A DNA stretch of 64,000 nucleotides from positions 3,314,001 through 3,378,000 of the forward strand of contig NZ_CP094669.1 of NCBI RefSeq assembly GCF_022827545.1, given 5' to 3'. Under the pieces are notes generated by a model. That model did not search any database. It was not told where the DNA came from and saw nothing but the letters and a program-made list of their open reading frames with translations. This DNA is from Hymenobacter tibetensis. Its GTDB lineage: Bacteria; Bacteroidota; Bacteroidia; Cytophagales; Hymenobacteraceae. The translations under genes were made by a program, and so were the position numbers. Shown one piece after another: positions 1 to 7,614 of the stretch (positions within the stretch are counted from its first letter, which is position 1; the number at the start of each line of letters is the position of its first letter).

Positions 1-1
1 G

Positions 2-913
2 GGCGGCCAGCTTGGTGCGCAAGGCCGGGGCGGCAAAGGCCCCGAAGCCAAAGGCGGTAAAGGCGGTGGCGAAGGTGGCCGAGGCCCGATAGTGTTCGTG
101 AATCCGTACACTGCGGCCGTCATGGGCGAGTTAAACTACCGGGAAACGTTCTTCTTCACGATGATGGCCCTGCACCGCGGCATGGTGGGCGGCCCCATCG
201 GCAAGCTGATAGTGGGCGTTAGCACCGTGATGTTCCTGTTCATTATCGGGACGGGTATTGTGCTATGGTGGCCTGCCACGCGCAACGCCGTACGGCAGCG
301 CCTGACGGTGAAATGGAACGGCAACTGGAAGCGCGTCAACCACGACTTGCACATTGTGCTCGGGTTCTACTCGGCGCTTTTCCTCTTCATCTTCGCCTTC
401 ACTGGCTTGGCTTGGTCGTTTGAGTGGTTCAACAAAGGCATTTATGCGGTTACGAACTCGCCTATGCAACGGCCAGAGCCTCCTACTTCTGCCGCGCCAA
501 CAGTGGCTGATGCCGCGGCCCTCACGCCGGATGCCGCCTTCACCCTAGCCCGGCAGCAGGCCCCTACCGCCGAGTATTATTCTCTGCAGCTACCCAAAGA
601 TTCCACTGGTAGCATCAAAGTAGCCACGCTACGGCCGGGGGCCAGCTACGAAAACGCCACCGACGAGGTGTATTTAGACCAGTACACGGGCCAGGTAATC
701 AGTCAGCAAACCTACGAACAGCGCAACCTGGGCCAGCGCGTACGTGGCATGTTCAAGCCCGTGCATACCGGCTCTATCTTCGGCCTGCCTTCCAAAATCA
801 TCAGCCTGATTGTTTGCCTGCTGGGTGTCACCTTCCCCATTACGGGCACTATTATGTGGCTGAACCGGCTGCGCAAAGCCAAGAAAAAGCAAGCCAAGCT
901 AGTGGCCGCGTAA
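2..913 (+). CDS. PepSY-associated TM protein, 5' end outside window
   Basis: The reading frame is open to the left edge, so the gene begins before the window; the first in-window GTG at 92 is not the true start. The protein has three visible membrane helices (around FLFIIGTGIVLWW, VLGFYSALFLFIFAFTGLAW and IISLIVCLLGVTFPITGTIMW), the usual layout of PepSY-associated membrane proteins, which in this phylum often act in iron reduction near siderophore uptake. A PepSY-like segment (ALTPDAAFTLARQQAP, then VYLDQYTGQVIS) lies between the second and last helices. The N-terminal visible part (codons at about 2-90) is a Gly/Lys-rich stretch just before VNPYTAAVMGE, probably a surface loop of a preceding PepSY domain. 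The C-terminus is Lys-rich. Function beyond the family is not known. Confidence 0.85.
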   Translation, partial: GGQLGAQGRGGKGPEAKGGKGGGEGGRGPIVFVNPYTAAVMGELNYRETFFFTMMALHRGMVGGPIGKLIVGVSTVMFLFIIGTGIVLWWPATRNAVRQRLTVKWNGNWKRVNHDLHIVLGFYSALFLFIFAFTGLAWSFEWFNKGIYAVTNSPMQRPEPPTSAAPTVADAAALTPDAAFTLARQQAPTAEYYSLQLPKDSTGSIKVATLRPGASYENATDEVYLDQYTGQVISQQTYEQRNLGQRVRGMFKPVHTGSIFGLPSKIISLIVCLLGVTFPITGTIMWLNRLRKAKKKQAKLVAA

Positions 914-983
914 TTCGCGTTCGGAAAGCAACGGAGGGCAAGTCCGTCGTAAAAAGCGCGAGCTACTCCTCTGCATAACCTAT

Positions 984-1020
984 AAAGCGTCAGGCAATTG
1001 TAGCCTGACGCTTTTATTTT
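984..1020 (+). terminator. Rho-independent terminator after PepSY gene
   Basis: A perfect 12-bp stem (984-995 with 1003-1014, AAAGCGTCAGGC and its complement) with a 7-base loop, followed by a T-rich run, 70 bases after the PepSY stop codon. Confidence 0.85.
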
Positions 1021-1158
1021 GTCTGGCTAAACGCCGTTGGCTGCACCACGGAGCCTGTGCTTCGCGTATCGTTGTAGGGTGTGGTGGCGGCAAAATCGAG
1101 CTGTAGCACTACCGCCTCCGCCCGTTCAACCCTACTTTGCCCTTCCTACTTCCCGAGC

Positions 1159-2187
1159 ATGCCCACTACTTCCAAACCAGCCCTTCCCGAAAACCGCGTT
1201 GTGGCCCTACTGCGCCGAGCCGGCCTGCTCGACTGGTTTCTAGTGGGGTTGATGGTAGCCGTAGGGCTAGCCTATCTGCTGCCGGGCGTAGGCAGCAAAG
1301 CCAGCCCGGTGCCTTGGAAGCTACTGACAACGGCAGGCGTGGCCCTCATTTTCTTTTTCTATGGCTTACGACTAAACCTGGACAAGATGAAGGCTGGGCT
1401 GCGTAACTGGCGGCTGCACACGGTAGTACAACTCACCACTTTCGTGGTATTTCCCTTGTTGGCGCTGGCCGTGCGGCCGTTTTTTGGCAGCGAAAAGGCC
1501 GATTTGCTCTGGCAAAGTATTTTCTTTCTTTGCACCCTGCCTAGCACGGTTTCTACGTCGGTGGTCATGGTGGGCATTGCCGGTGGCAACCTACCCGCAG
1601 CCATCTTCAATGCCAGTATTAGCAGCCTGCTCGGCATCTTCCTCACCCCCATCTGGACCAGCCTGATCCTGCACACCGGCACTGGGGGCGGCCAACTGTG
1701 GGGGCTCGCGCTGGACTTAACTTGGCAGGTGGTGCTACCCGTGGTAGCGGGCGTTCTGCTCAACCATCGGTTCGGGAGCTTCGCTGAGCGGCACCGCCAG
1801 TCCTTACGCACCTTCGACCAGGTCATCATTCTGCTCATCGTCTTCACCTCGTTTTGCGAATCCTTTGCCGAAGGTGTTTTCACTAGCTACGTACCCACCG
1901 ACGTGGTGCTGCTAGGGCTGGGCATGGTGGCGTTGTACTTGTTGATTTTCGGGTTGGTCTGGGGCTTGAGCGGGGTACTGGGCTTTGCGCGTGAAGACCG
2001 GATAGTGGCCCTGTTTTGCGGCTCCAAAAAGTCGTTGGTGCACGGCAGCGTAATGGCCAGTTTGTTGTTTCCGACTACTGCGTCTACGGGGGCGCTCCTG
2101 CTGCCGCTTATGCTTTACCACGCCCTCCAAATCATCATGGCGAGCATGATGGCCCAGCGTATGGGTCGGCAAGCCGCAGCAACATAA
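1159..2187 (+). CDS. Bile acid:sodium symporter family (SBF-like) membrane carrier
   Basis: A 342-residue, strongly hydrophobic protein with about nine to ten membrane helices, typical in length for the SBF-like (PF13593, YocS/P7-type) carriers that move organic anions with sodium. The conserved FYGLRLNLDKMKAGLRNWRLH segment (residues about 65-85) and the late FCGSKKSLVHGSVMA segment are family hallmarks. The frame is open from 1081, but I place the start at the ATG at 1159, since the upstream codons are unlike a leader and the hydrophobic core begins 30 residues after this ATG. It stands alone, behind a terminator and before a 480-base gap. The real substrate cannot be read from sequence. 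Confidence 0.85.
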   Translation: MPTTSKPALPENRVVALLRRAGLLDWFLVGLMVAVGLAYLLPGVGSKASPVPWKLLTTAGVALIFFFYGLRLNLDKMKAGLRNWRLHTVVQLTTFVVFPLLALAVRPFFGSEKADLLWQSIFFLCTLPSTVSTSVVMVGIAGGNLPAAIFNASISSLLGIFLTPIWTSLILHTGTGGGQLWGLALDLTWQVVLPVVAGVLLNHRFGSFAERHRQSLRTFDQVIILLIVFTSFCESFAEGVFTSYVPTDVVLLGLGMVALYLLIFGLVWGLSGVLGFAREDRIVALFCGSKKSLVHGSVMASLLFPTTASTGALLLPLMLYHALQIIMASMMAQRMGRQAAAT

Positions 2188-2669
2188 ACCCGCTAATGAC
2201 CAACCAGTAATAGCGCTACAAGTAGGAGCCACACACTCAGACGCAAACTCTTTGTCTGGTGAAAAACGCTTTTCCGTTCGCTATATTCTTGGTGACAGCC
2301 AGCGGCCAGTCTCAAGCCACTACCACCCACTACGGTGCCTCACGTGAAAACTACGTACAACCGCCCCCCGCAGGACGTACGCCCAGCACTGTAGATAGAA
2401 TTACGCACAACGCTGCCAGCGAAGCGCGCCGTCAGCCTAGAATTCACTACTCCCATCAGGCTAGCTTGCACTCAGAATTACCCGGTTGACGAGATCCGCA
2501 GAAATTGAACTATAGGGCAAACACCTCAATAGATGGGGCGCTAAGATCTTGCCGAAGCTTACTCGCTATTTCATCATCACGCGCGTAAATAAGGCCATTA
2601 AATAGCGTTTTTTCTAGATGACTTGCTATATTTGAAGCTATTGATTACATCTAGAGTCTGTTTCTTGGC
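2188..2669. other. Intergenic gap, 480 bases
   Basis: The only open frame here (2259-2489) has no recognisable domain and poor codon bias, so I do not call it. The right half is AT-rich and holds a promoter-like element for the ankyrin gene at 2627. Confidence 0.6.
2627..2634 (+). promoter_or_regulatory. Bacteroidota -7 box (TATATTTG)
   Basis: TATATTTG matches the TAnnTTTG -7 consensus of Bacteroidota promoters and lies 35 bases before the ankyrin gene start. A clear -33 TTG is not visible; only a T-run at 2608-2613. Confidence 0.5.
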
Positions 2670-3122
2670 ATGAAAAAACTTCTTCTCGTTTTTGTTTTAT
2701 TTTCAGGTTTCGCCACAGTAGCTATGGCCCAAACACCCACTCAAAAGGTGTATGCGGCCGTAGTAAAAAATAAACCCACTGACGTGGATGCACTGTTGAA
2801 AGCCGGTGCCGATCCGAATGCGCCGGTGGAGATGATGCCCGGCTTTCCAACTAGCTTTCTTATTCTGGCCGCGGGCCGCAGCCAAACGGAGACCGTGAAA
2901 GTGCTGCTGCAGCACAAAGCCCTCGTCAACAAGCCCGACAGCTTCAACGCTACGGCGCTTATGGCCGCCGCTGGCGAAGGCAATGCAGAGTTGGTTACGC
3001 TGCTCCTAGCCGCTGGGGCCGACCCCAAGCTTAAGGACAACGACGGCAAGGATGCTATGGCCAGCGCCAAGGAAAGCGGCAACGCTGAGGTGGTAAAGCT
3101 GCTGCAAGCCAAAATGAAGTAA
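2670..3122 (+). CDS. Secreted ankyrin-repeat protein
   Basis: A 150-residue protein with an N-terminal signal peptide (MKKLLLVFVLFSGFATVAMAQ) and about three ankyrin repeats: VDALLKAGADPNAP, TVKVLLQHKALVN and LVTLLLAAGADPKLKDNDGKDA. Ankyrin repeats bind protein partners; periplasmic ankyrin proteins of this size are common and mostly of unknown role. It is a single gene with its own promoter-like box; no partner gene is evident next to it. Confidence 0.85.
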   Translation: MKKLLLVFVLFSGFATVAMAQTPTQKVYAAVVKNKPTDVDALLKAGADPNAPVEMMPGFPTSFLILAAGRSQTETVKVLLQHKALVNKPDSFNATALMAAAGEGNAELVTLLLAAGADPKLKDNDGKDAMASAKESGNAEVVKLLQAKMK

Positions 3123-3211
3123 CCCCCTTAACACAATCACTACCACGCACCGCCAAAAGCGGCCAGGCAGCAATGTCGGGTCGCTTTTGCAGTTTAGTGG
3201 AACTTGGCACT

Positions 3212-3219
3212 TATATTTC
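3212..3219 (+). promoter_or_regulatory. Possible promoter for nickel carrier/urease genes
   Basis: TATATTTC (7 of 8 to TAnnTTTG) with a TTTTG at 3185-3189, spacing 22 bases, about 110 bases before the carrier start. This sits inside the upstream extension of the reading frame and so favours the later start at 3329. Confidence 0.35.
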
Positions 3220-3328
3220 CGAACCCTGTCCTAGCAATCGGCCCATAGGAAACACCGAATTGCTGCCGCCCGCCCCACCCCGGATTCTCTATCCTACACC
3301 AGCAAGCTCAGCCCCAACCTGCTTCTGC

Positions 3329-3928
3329 ATGGAGAACCTGTTGCCTATTCTGTTCGCGTCGGTAGCCGGCGCCGGCCACGCCTTCGAGCCCGACCATCTG
3401 CTGGCCGTTAGCAGCATGGTTTCCAAGCGCGACAGCACCCTACTGGCCATGAAAGACGGCTTGTATTGGGGGCTAGGGCACACCACCATGATTGCGCTGG
3501 TAGGCTCCGTAATTTTGCTGAGTCGGGCCACGTTTCTGCAATCAGGCTATTTCGAGGCCGCCGTGGGGCTCATGCTGGTGGTCATGGGGTTGAGCCGGTT
3601 AGCGGGCAAGGAGCCGCTAGGCTTCAAGATAAAAACCACCTCCGAGCACCGCGTGGCCTATACCGTAGGGCTCATCCACGGCCTAGCGGGCAGCGGCGCA
3701 CTGGTGCTCTTGGTAATGACGGAAATTACCAGCCCACTGCTTGGCATCCTGTATCTGCTGGTGTTCGGAGTGGGCTCCATCTTGGGCATGTTTGGGGTGG
3801 CAGGCTTGCTCAGCATTCCATACACGCCCCGCATGCGCCTAAGCCGCCGCATTCGCCTAGCCACCGGCGTGGTTTCGTCGCTGGCCTGCATCCTCTACGG
3901 CGGCTGGATGATTTACGTGAATGTTTAA
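3329..3928 (+). CDS. ureH: UreH-type nickel transporter (urease accessory, sulfite exporter/NicO-like)
   Basis: A 199-residue membrane protein with about six helices. The early motif GAGHAFEPDHLLAVSSMV resembles the HAxDxDH-type metal-binding motif of nickel/cobalt carriers, and a second HGLAGSGA motif (residues about 113-120) is typical of UreH proteins. Position directly before the urease subunit genes supports nickel import for urease. The frame is open from 3173, but the ATG at 3329 puts the metal motif next to the N-terminus as in the family. It is the first gene of the locus; 120 bases separate it from the urease structural gene. Substrate (Ni2+) is inferred from family and neighbourhood. 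Confidence 0.82.
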   Translation: MENLLPILFASVAGAGHAFEPDHLLAVSSMVSKRDSTLLAMKDGLYWGLGHTTMIALVGSVILLSRATFLQSGYFEAAVGLMLVVMGLSRLAGKEPLGFKIKTTSEHRVAYTVGLIHGLAGSGALVLLVMTEITSPLLGILYLLVFGVGSILGMFGVAGLLSIPYTPRMRLSRRIRLATGVVSSLACILYGGWMIYVNV

Positions 3929-4048
3929 TTGAATTGGTGATGGTTACCGCTGATTGTTGACCGTTCAACTATCAACTTTCCTTTCTAGCAATCAACAGTT
4001 CAGCCATCAGCTATTCAACAATAGACTCCCAATAAGCAACCATCACCC

Positions 4049-4786
4049 ATGCACCTTTCGCCCAAGGACCTCGATAAGCTGGTGCTGCACCAAGCCGGTT
4101 TTGTAGCGCAAAAGCGCTATGCCCGCGGCCTGCTTCTTAATTACCCCGAAGCTATGGCCCTCATTGCCACCCAGCTACTGGAGTTTATCCGCGATGGGGA
4201 GCGGGTGGCAGTGCTCATGGATAAAGGCAAACAGCTCCTCGGCCTGCAAGACGTGCTACCCGGCGTGGCCGACATGATAGCCGAAGTGCAAGTGGAAGGC
4301 ACCTTTCCCGATGGCACCAAACTCGTGACCGTGCACCACCCCATCTGCCGCGAGCAAGGCACCCCCGAACTGGCGCTCTACGCCTCCGGCCTCACCCGCA
4401 CCACCGAGAAACTGGTTATCGACAACGTGCTGCACCCCAACCCCGGCGAGTATCTGTTGGCCTCAGCAGATATTACTCTGAACGCCGACCGTGCCACCGT
4501 GGAGATAGACGTAACCAACATGGGTGACCGGCCGGTGCAGGTTGGCTCGCACTACCCGTTCTTCGAAACCAACGCCGCCCTGCAATTCAACCGGGCGCTA
4601 GCCTACGGGTTCCGCCTCAACATTCCCGCCGGCACAGCCGTCCGCTTCGAGCCCGGCGAGCGGAAACGGGTGACGTTGGTAGCCTTGTCCGGCGAGCGTA
4701 TCGTGTACGGCGGCAACGGCTGGATTGACGGGAAGCTGGATGAGGCTGGAAGTAAAGAAAATGCGTTGTATAAGTTGAAAAGCTGA
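4049..4786 (+). CDS. ureAB: Urease gamma-beta fusion subunit
   Basis: A 245-residue protein that joins the small urease subunits in one chain. Residues 1-100 are the gamma subunit ([11 protein letters not shown], ending near [10 protein letters not shown]), and residues about 131-235 are the beta subunit ([14 protein letters not shown], then [17 protein letters not shown] and RFEPGE). The fused layout is known from Helicobacter UreA and some other bacteria. With UreC it would form the active urease that splits urea into ammonia and carbamate in the cytoplasm. The next urease gene, ureC, is not adjacent: about 2.8 kb of AT-rich DNA lies between (4824-7467). The join between the halves shows no frameshift, so the fusion is genuine. 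Confidence 0.95.
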   Translation: MHLSPKDLDKLVLHQAGFVAQKRYARGLLLNYPEAMALIATQLLEFIRDGERVAVLMDKGKQLLGLQDVLPGVADMIAEVQVEGTFPDGTKLVTVHHPICREQGTPELALYASGLTRTTEKLVIDNVLHPNPGEYLLASADITLNADRATVEIDVTNMGDRPVQVGSHYPFFETNAALQFNRALAYGFRLNIPAGTAVRFEPGERKRVTLVALSGERIVYGGNGWIDGKLDEAGSKENALYKLKS

Positions 4787-4823
4787 TTTTAGCGGCGAAA
4801 TCAAACACATTCATTCCTATACC

Positions 4824-5285
4824 ATGATTTATACTGTTGAATTACCGAATATAGAAAATACATATAAATACGAGTTCGATAAACTAGAATCTCAGGATGA
4901 AAATGCTACAATTTCTTCAGTGGTAAAGCTTATAATTAAGCTTTATAAGAACACTAAAATAGCAGGAGTAGATAATAGTGCACCAGATAATGATATGCTC
5001 CTTTTTGAATATGGAGTGTTCGGTTTAAGTTCAGAGCAACCTGCACTTTTCACTATCAGTTTTACGCGCCAATTCTGTATTGAAGGTGAAGAAGAGTACT
5101 ATCAAATATCGCAGACCTTTTCATTTGATAAAGAGAATTTTGTAGGGGTTGATAATTTCAATCAATGGTCAACTGATTGTTCTTCAACCGATGAGTGGAT
5201 AGCTACCATTCAGAATACTGTAGGATTTAGAATTGCAGAAAAGACACCTTGGTTATCATATAATATTACTCTTGATTGTACCTGA
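4824..5285 (+). CDS. Unknown AT-rich ORF inside the urease locus
   Basis: A 153-residue soluble, acidic protein with no signal peptide, no membrane helix and no motif I recognise. Its DNA is far richer in A and T than the urease genes on either side, and it uses codons such as ATA and AAT heavily, which points to recent acquisition. It begins 38 bases after the ureAB stop and ends 68 bases before the truncated ureC start. Short acidic proteins of this sort are sometimes immunity proteins, but nothing here shows that. I call it a real gene because the frame is long for AT-rich DNA and has balanced amino-acid content. Confidence 0.6.
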   Translation: MIYTVELPNIENTYKYEFDKLESQDENATISSVVKLIIKLYKNTKIAGVDNSAPDNDMLLFEYGVFGLSSEQPALFTISFTRQFCIEGEEEYYQISQTFSFDKENFVGVDNFNQWSTDCSSTDEWIATIQNTVGFRIAEKTPWLSYNITLDCT

Positions 5286-5352
5286 GAGGAAGCCAGTCTG
5301 CCATTTGCAAAAAGCAAATTGCTCCACCATAATCATATAAAGCTAAGTCATC

Positions 5353-5451
5353 ATGTCCCTTCGCATCAACCGGCAGGCGTACGCCGATATGTACGGCCCT
5401 ACTACTAGCGAACGGGTACGCCTGGGCGACTCGTTTGGCAAATCGTGTTAA
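5353..5451 (+). pseudogene. Truncated second copy of the ureC start
   Basis: A 32-codon frame starting [16 protein letters not shown] and continuing to VRLGDS before it runs into FGKSC and a stop. It matches the first 27 residues of the intact ureC at 7615, with 29 identical bases from the CGGCAGGCG codons on, but differs in the first six codons and around GPTT(SER/GDK). It is therefore a ureC 5' fragment from a related but not identical allele, cut off at about 5431. A 14-base sequence at its cut end recurs at 7511. See findings. Confidence 0.88.
5434..5447 (+). repeat. 14-bp direct repeat, left copy
   Basis: TTTGGCAAATCGTG, exactly where the truncated ureC stops matching. The right copy is at 7511-7524. 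The pair brackets the lipoprotein and mannosyltransferase genes. Confidence 0.75.
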
Positions 5452-5605
5452 TGGGCATCAGAACCGTGTAACTCATCACGCTCTGCATCACACGCTTCAA
5501 AAGGGACTTGCATATATGCCGGGTTCTTCACTAGCTGACCCTTCTTAGGGCTCCTACTACGCCCTGCTATAGTTAGGAGTAGTATATTTCCTCAAAAAAA
5601 CAGAA

Positions 5606-6133
5606 ATGAGTTGTTTGGCAGTACGCTGTATAGCGGCCAGTATGAGCTTGGTTTGGTTTCTACTGAGCGGTTGTCAGTCCGATTCTCCTACCACTGTTTT
5701 ACAAGTAGGTTATGAAGATGTGCACGGAACCACAGCACCTGACCCTGACTGGCTAGCGGACACAATAGCACACACAGGGCAATGGTCCAATCAGTTTTTA
5801 GCTACTGCTGACTATGGGCCTAGTATCATCAAAACCTGGTCGGAGTTGGGAAGCCCACAGCATCTTCGGATAGGAGGCTGGGTATGGCTGCCGCACGGTT
5901 TGATGCATGCAGCACTAGTAGTAGTAGTAGAACGCAACGGCGAGGCCATTCACTACCGAATGCTGCCTATACAAGAAGTGGTGAAACGCTATAAACAGTG
6001 GCAATTAATACATCAAACACACTTTTTACCACCAAATATGCAAGACACAGATCAGGTGAAAATCTACTTGTGGCAGTGGGGTTACCATTACAAATTCTAC
6101 TTTGATGATCTGTTTGTAGAAAAAATACGCTAA
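5606..6133 (+). CDS. Predicted lipoprotein of unknown function
   Basis: A 175-residue protein with a short N-terminal hydrophobic segment and a lipobox (FLLSGC, Cys about residue 23), so it should be lipid-anchored. The rest is rich in aromatic residues and predicted beta strands (HLRIGGWVWLP, KIYLWQWGYHYKFYFDDLFVE), a pattern seen in jelly-roll carbohydrate-binding domains, but I cannot assign a family. It is followed after 5 bases by the mannosyltransferase-like gene, so the two are probably one operon and may act together at the cell envelope. DNA is more AT-rich than the urease genes around it. Confidence 0.7.
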   Translation: MSCLAVRCIAASMSLVWFLLSGCQSDSPTTVLQVGYEDVHGTTAPDPDWLADTIAHTGQWSNQFLATADYGPSIIKTWSELGSPQHLRIGGWVWLPHGLMHAALVVVVERNGEAIHYRMLPIQEVVKRYKQWQLIHQTHFLPPNMQDTDQVKIYLWQWGYHYKFYFDDLFVEKIR

Positions 6134-6138
6134 TACTC

Positions 6139-7467
6139 ATGGTTAACTTGCCTTATCTACGACAGGCTACTCACTGGCCCCATACGCTTGTACGGAATCG
6201 TGCTGCTCTCATCTTTATAACAATAGGGGCGCATGTAGGCATATTACTAATTACCTATTTTGCCCTATATACATTAGGTATCATTCAGCACATACCAAAC
6301 GAGGTAAGTCTCCAATCGTGGGACGCTGGGCTGTTTTACCGTTTATCGCAGACAGGCTACGATGACGCTTCAAGTGCAATTAATGCTTTTTTCCCGCTAC
6401 TACCAGTTGTTTGGAAGTTAACCGGACTTAACGCAGTTGGGATAAGCATTATGAATGGCGCTTGTGGCTGTATTGGAGTGGGAATTTTAGCCTGGGCTTT
6501 CCGGCTATCAGCTCGCCAAATTCTGGTCTCCCTTTCTGCCCCCATGCTGTTTTTTGTTATGGTACCCTATGCAGAAGCTTTGTTCTTCATGTTGGGGGCA
6601 TTATTTCTAGCTGGATTGCACCGAAATCAGTACGGCTTAGTGATTGTGGGGCTACTAGGAGCTTGCCTTGCCCGTTCAGCAGCTACTCTATTTATACCGG
6701 CTTACTTATTTGCTGAGTTACTCTGGTGGAATCAACAACCTTGGCACAAGAGTATTCTTCGTATCCTAGGCGGAATTCTGGCTATGGCAAGTGCTGTCGG
6801 CATTGTAATGCTGATGCAATACAACAGCCATGGCGATGCTTGGGCTTTTTATAAAGTACACTCTCTGTGGGGACAAACTTTTAAAGAACCTACTTTCCCT
6901 TTCCACAGCTCTGCGGGCATTAATGTGCTATGGTTGGATTCCTTTGGCCTACTGATAGCTCTCTGTAGTATGGTTTTCTGCTTGGGATTGGGATACAAGT
7001 GGTTATTAAGTGGACGCAAAAAATTTCACGGAGTTGTCTTTCCTTCTCGGGCAGTTCTTTTCTCTCTGGGATATTGCTTTGGCGCTGGGTTTTTTATTAT
7101 TTTTTACCAAGGAGGAGACTTGGTAGGATTGGCTCGCTATATTTTAGCTTCACCATTCTTTGTGGTATTGTTGTGGCAAATTTGGCAATTACCTCCCCGG
7201 CAAAAAGTTTGGCTAGTGGGTCTTTTATTTGTTATATACTTATTAGTAGTAAGCAGCTTAGGAGGCTTATGGGAATTTAATAGCTTTTATCCTAGGCAGG
7301 CCATTCTATATTACGCGTTGTTTTTTATTTACGTAGTAATCCATCTAGCTGTTAGCTCAAATTCAATACCCTGGTATAGGGAAATGGCAACCGGCTTATA
7401 CTTGGTTAACCTGCTGCTATTAATTTATTTCCACGTGCTTTTCACCCAAAGTACTTGGATTAATTAA
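6139..7467 (+). CDS. PIG-V/Gpi18-like mannosyltransferase, integral membrane
   Basis: A 442-residue protein with about ten to twelve membrane helices. The loop after the first helix has SWDAGLFYRLSQTGYD followed by NAFFPLLPVVW, which matches the WDA..Y..I...GY...FPL.P pattern of PIG-V-type, GT-C fold mannosyltransferases; the Asp of WDAG is the expected catalytic or donor-binding residue. Such enzymes move a sugar from a lipid-phosphate donor on the outer side of the cytoplasmic membrane. The acceptor here is unknown; the lipoprotein encoded just upstream is a candidate partner. The gene is AT-rich compared with its flanks and lies inside the urease locus with no functional link to urea metabolism. 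Confidence 0.72.
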   Translation: MVNLPYLRQATHWPHTLVRNRAALIFITIGAHVGILLITYFALYTLGIIQHIPNEVSLQSWDAGLFYRLSQTGYDDASSAINAFFPLLPVVWKLTGLNAVGISIMNGACGCIGVGILAWAFRLSARQILVSLSAPMLFFVMVPYAEALFFMLGALFLAGLHRNQYGLVIVGLLGACLARSAATLFIPAYLFAELLWWNQQPWHKSILRILGGILAMASAVGIVMLMQYNSHGDAWAFYKVHSLWGQTFKEPTFPFHSSAGINVLWLDSFGLLIALCSMVFCLGLGYKWLLSGRKKFHGVVFPSRAVLFSLGYCFGAGFFIIFYQGGDLVGLARYILASPFFVVLLWQIWQLPPRQKVWLVGLLFVIYLLVVSSLGGLWEFNSFYPRQAILYYALFFIYVVIHLAVSSNSIPWYREMATGLYLVNLLLLIYFHVLFTQSTWIN

Positions 7468-7614
7468 TCCACGGCTGGGGCGCGTCTATGACGCGAATCA
7501 ACTGCGCCGTTTTGGCAAATCGTGCCAACAGACACGTCAGAGATGTGAAACCGACAGTGCACGCGTCGCAGATGCACGCTAACCATAAAGCGCCACTCTA
7601 TAACCTAGCCTACC
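7468..7614. other. Junction between inserted genes and ureC
   Basis: Holds a 6-bp palindromic element (CGCGTC-TAT-GACGCG, 7481-7495) and the right copy of the 14-bp repeat at 7511-7524. The 60 bases after that repeat are loosely alignable with 5448-5500, suggesting an old, diverged repeat. Confidence 0.5.
7511..7524 (+). repeat. 14-bp direct repeat, right copy
   Basis: Same TTTGGCAAATCGTG as at 5434-5447, 91 bases before the intact ureC start. Confidence 0.75.

Noticed and set aside
2259..2489. 76-codon frame starting like a signal peptide
   Set aside because: Hydrophobic start is short and the rest has no coherent content; in an otherwise gene-free gap.
7468..7600. Possible recombinase fragment (frame reading RVYDANQLRRFGKSCQQTRQ)
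   Set aside because: Basic and recombinase-like at first sight, but too short and without a catalytic motif to name.
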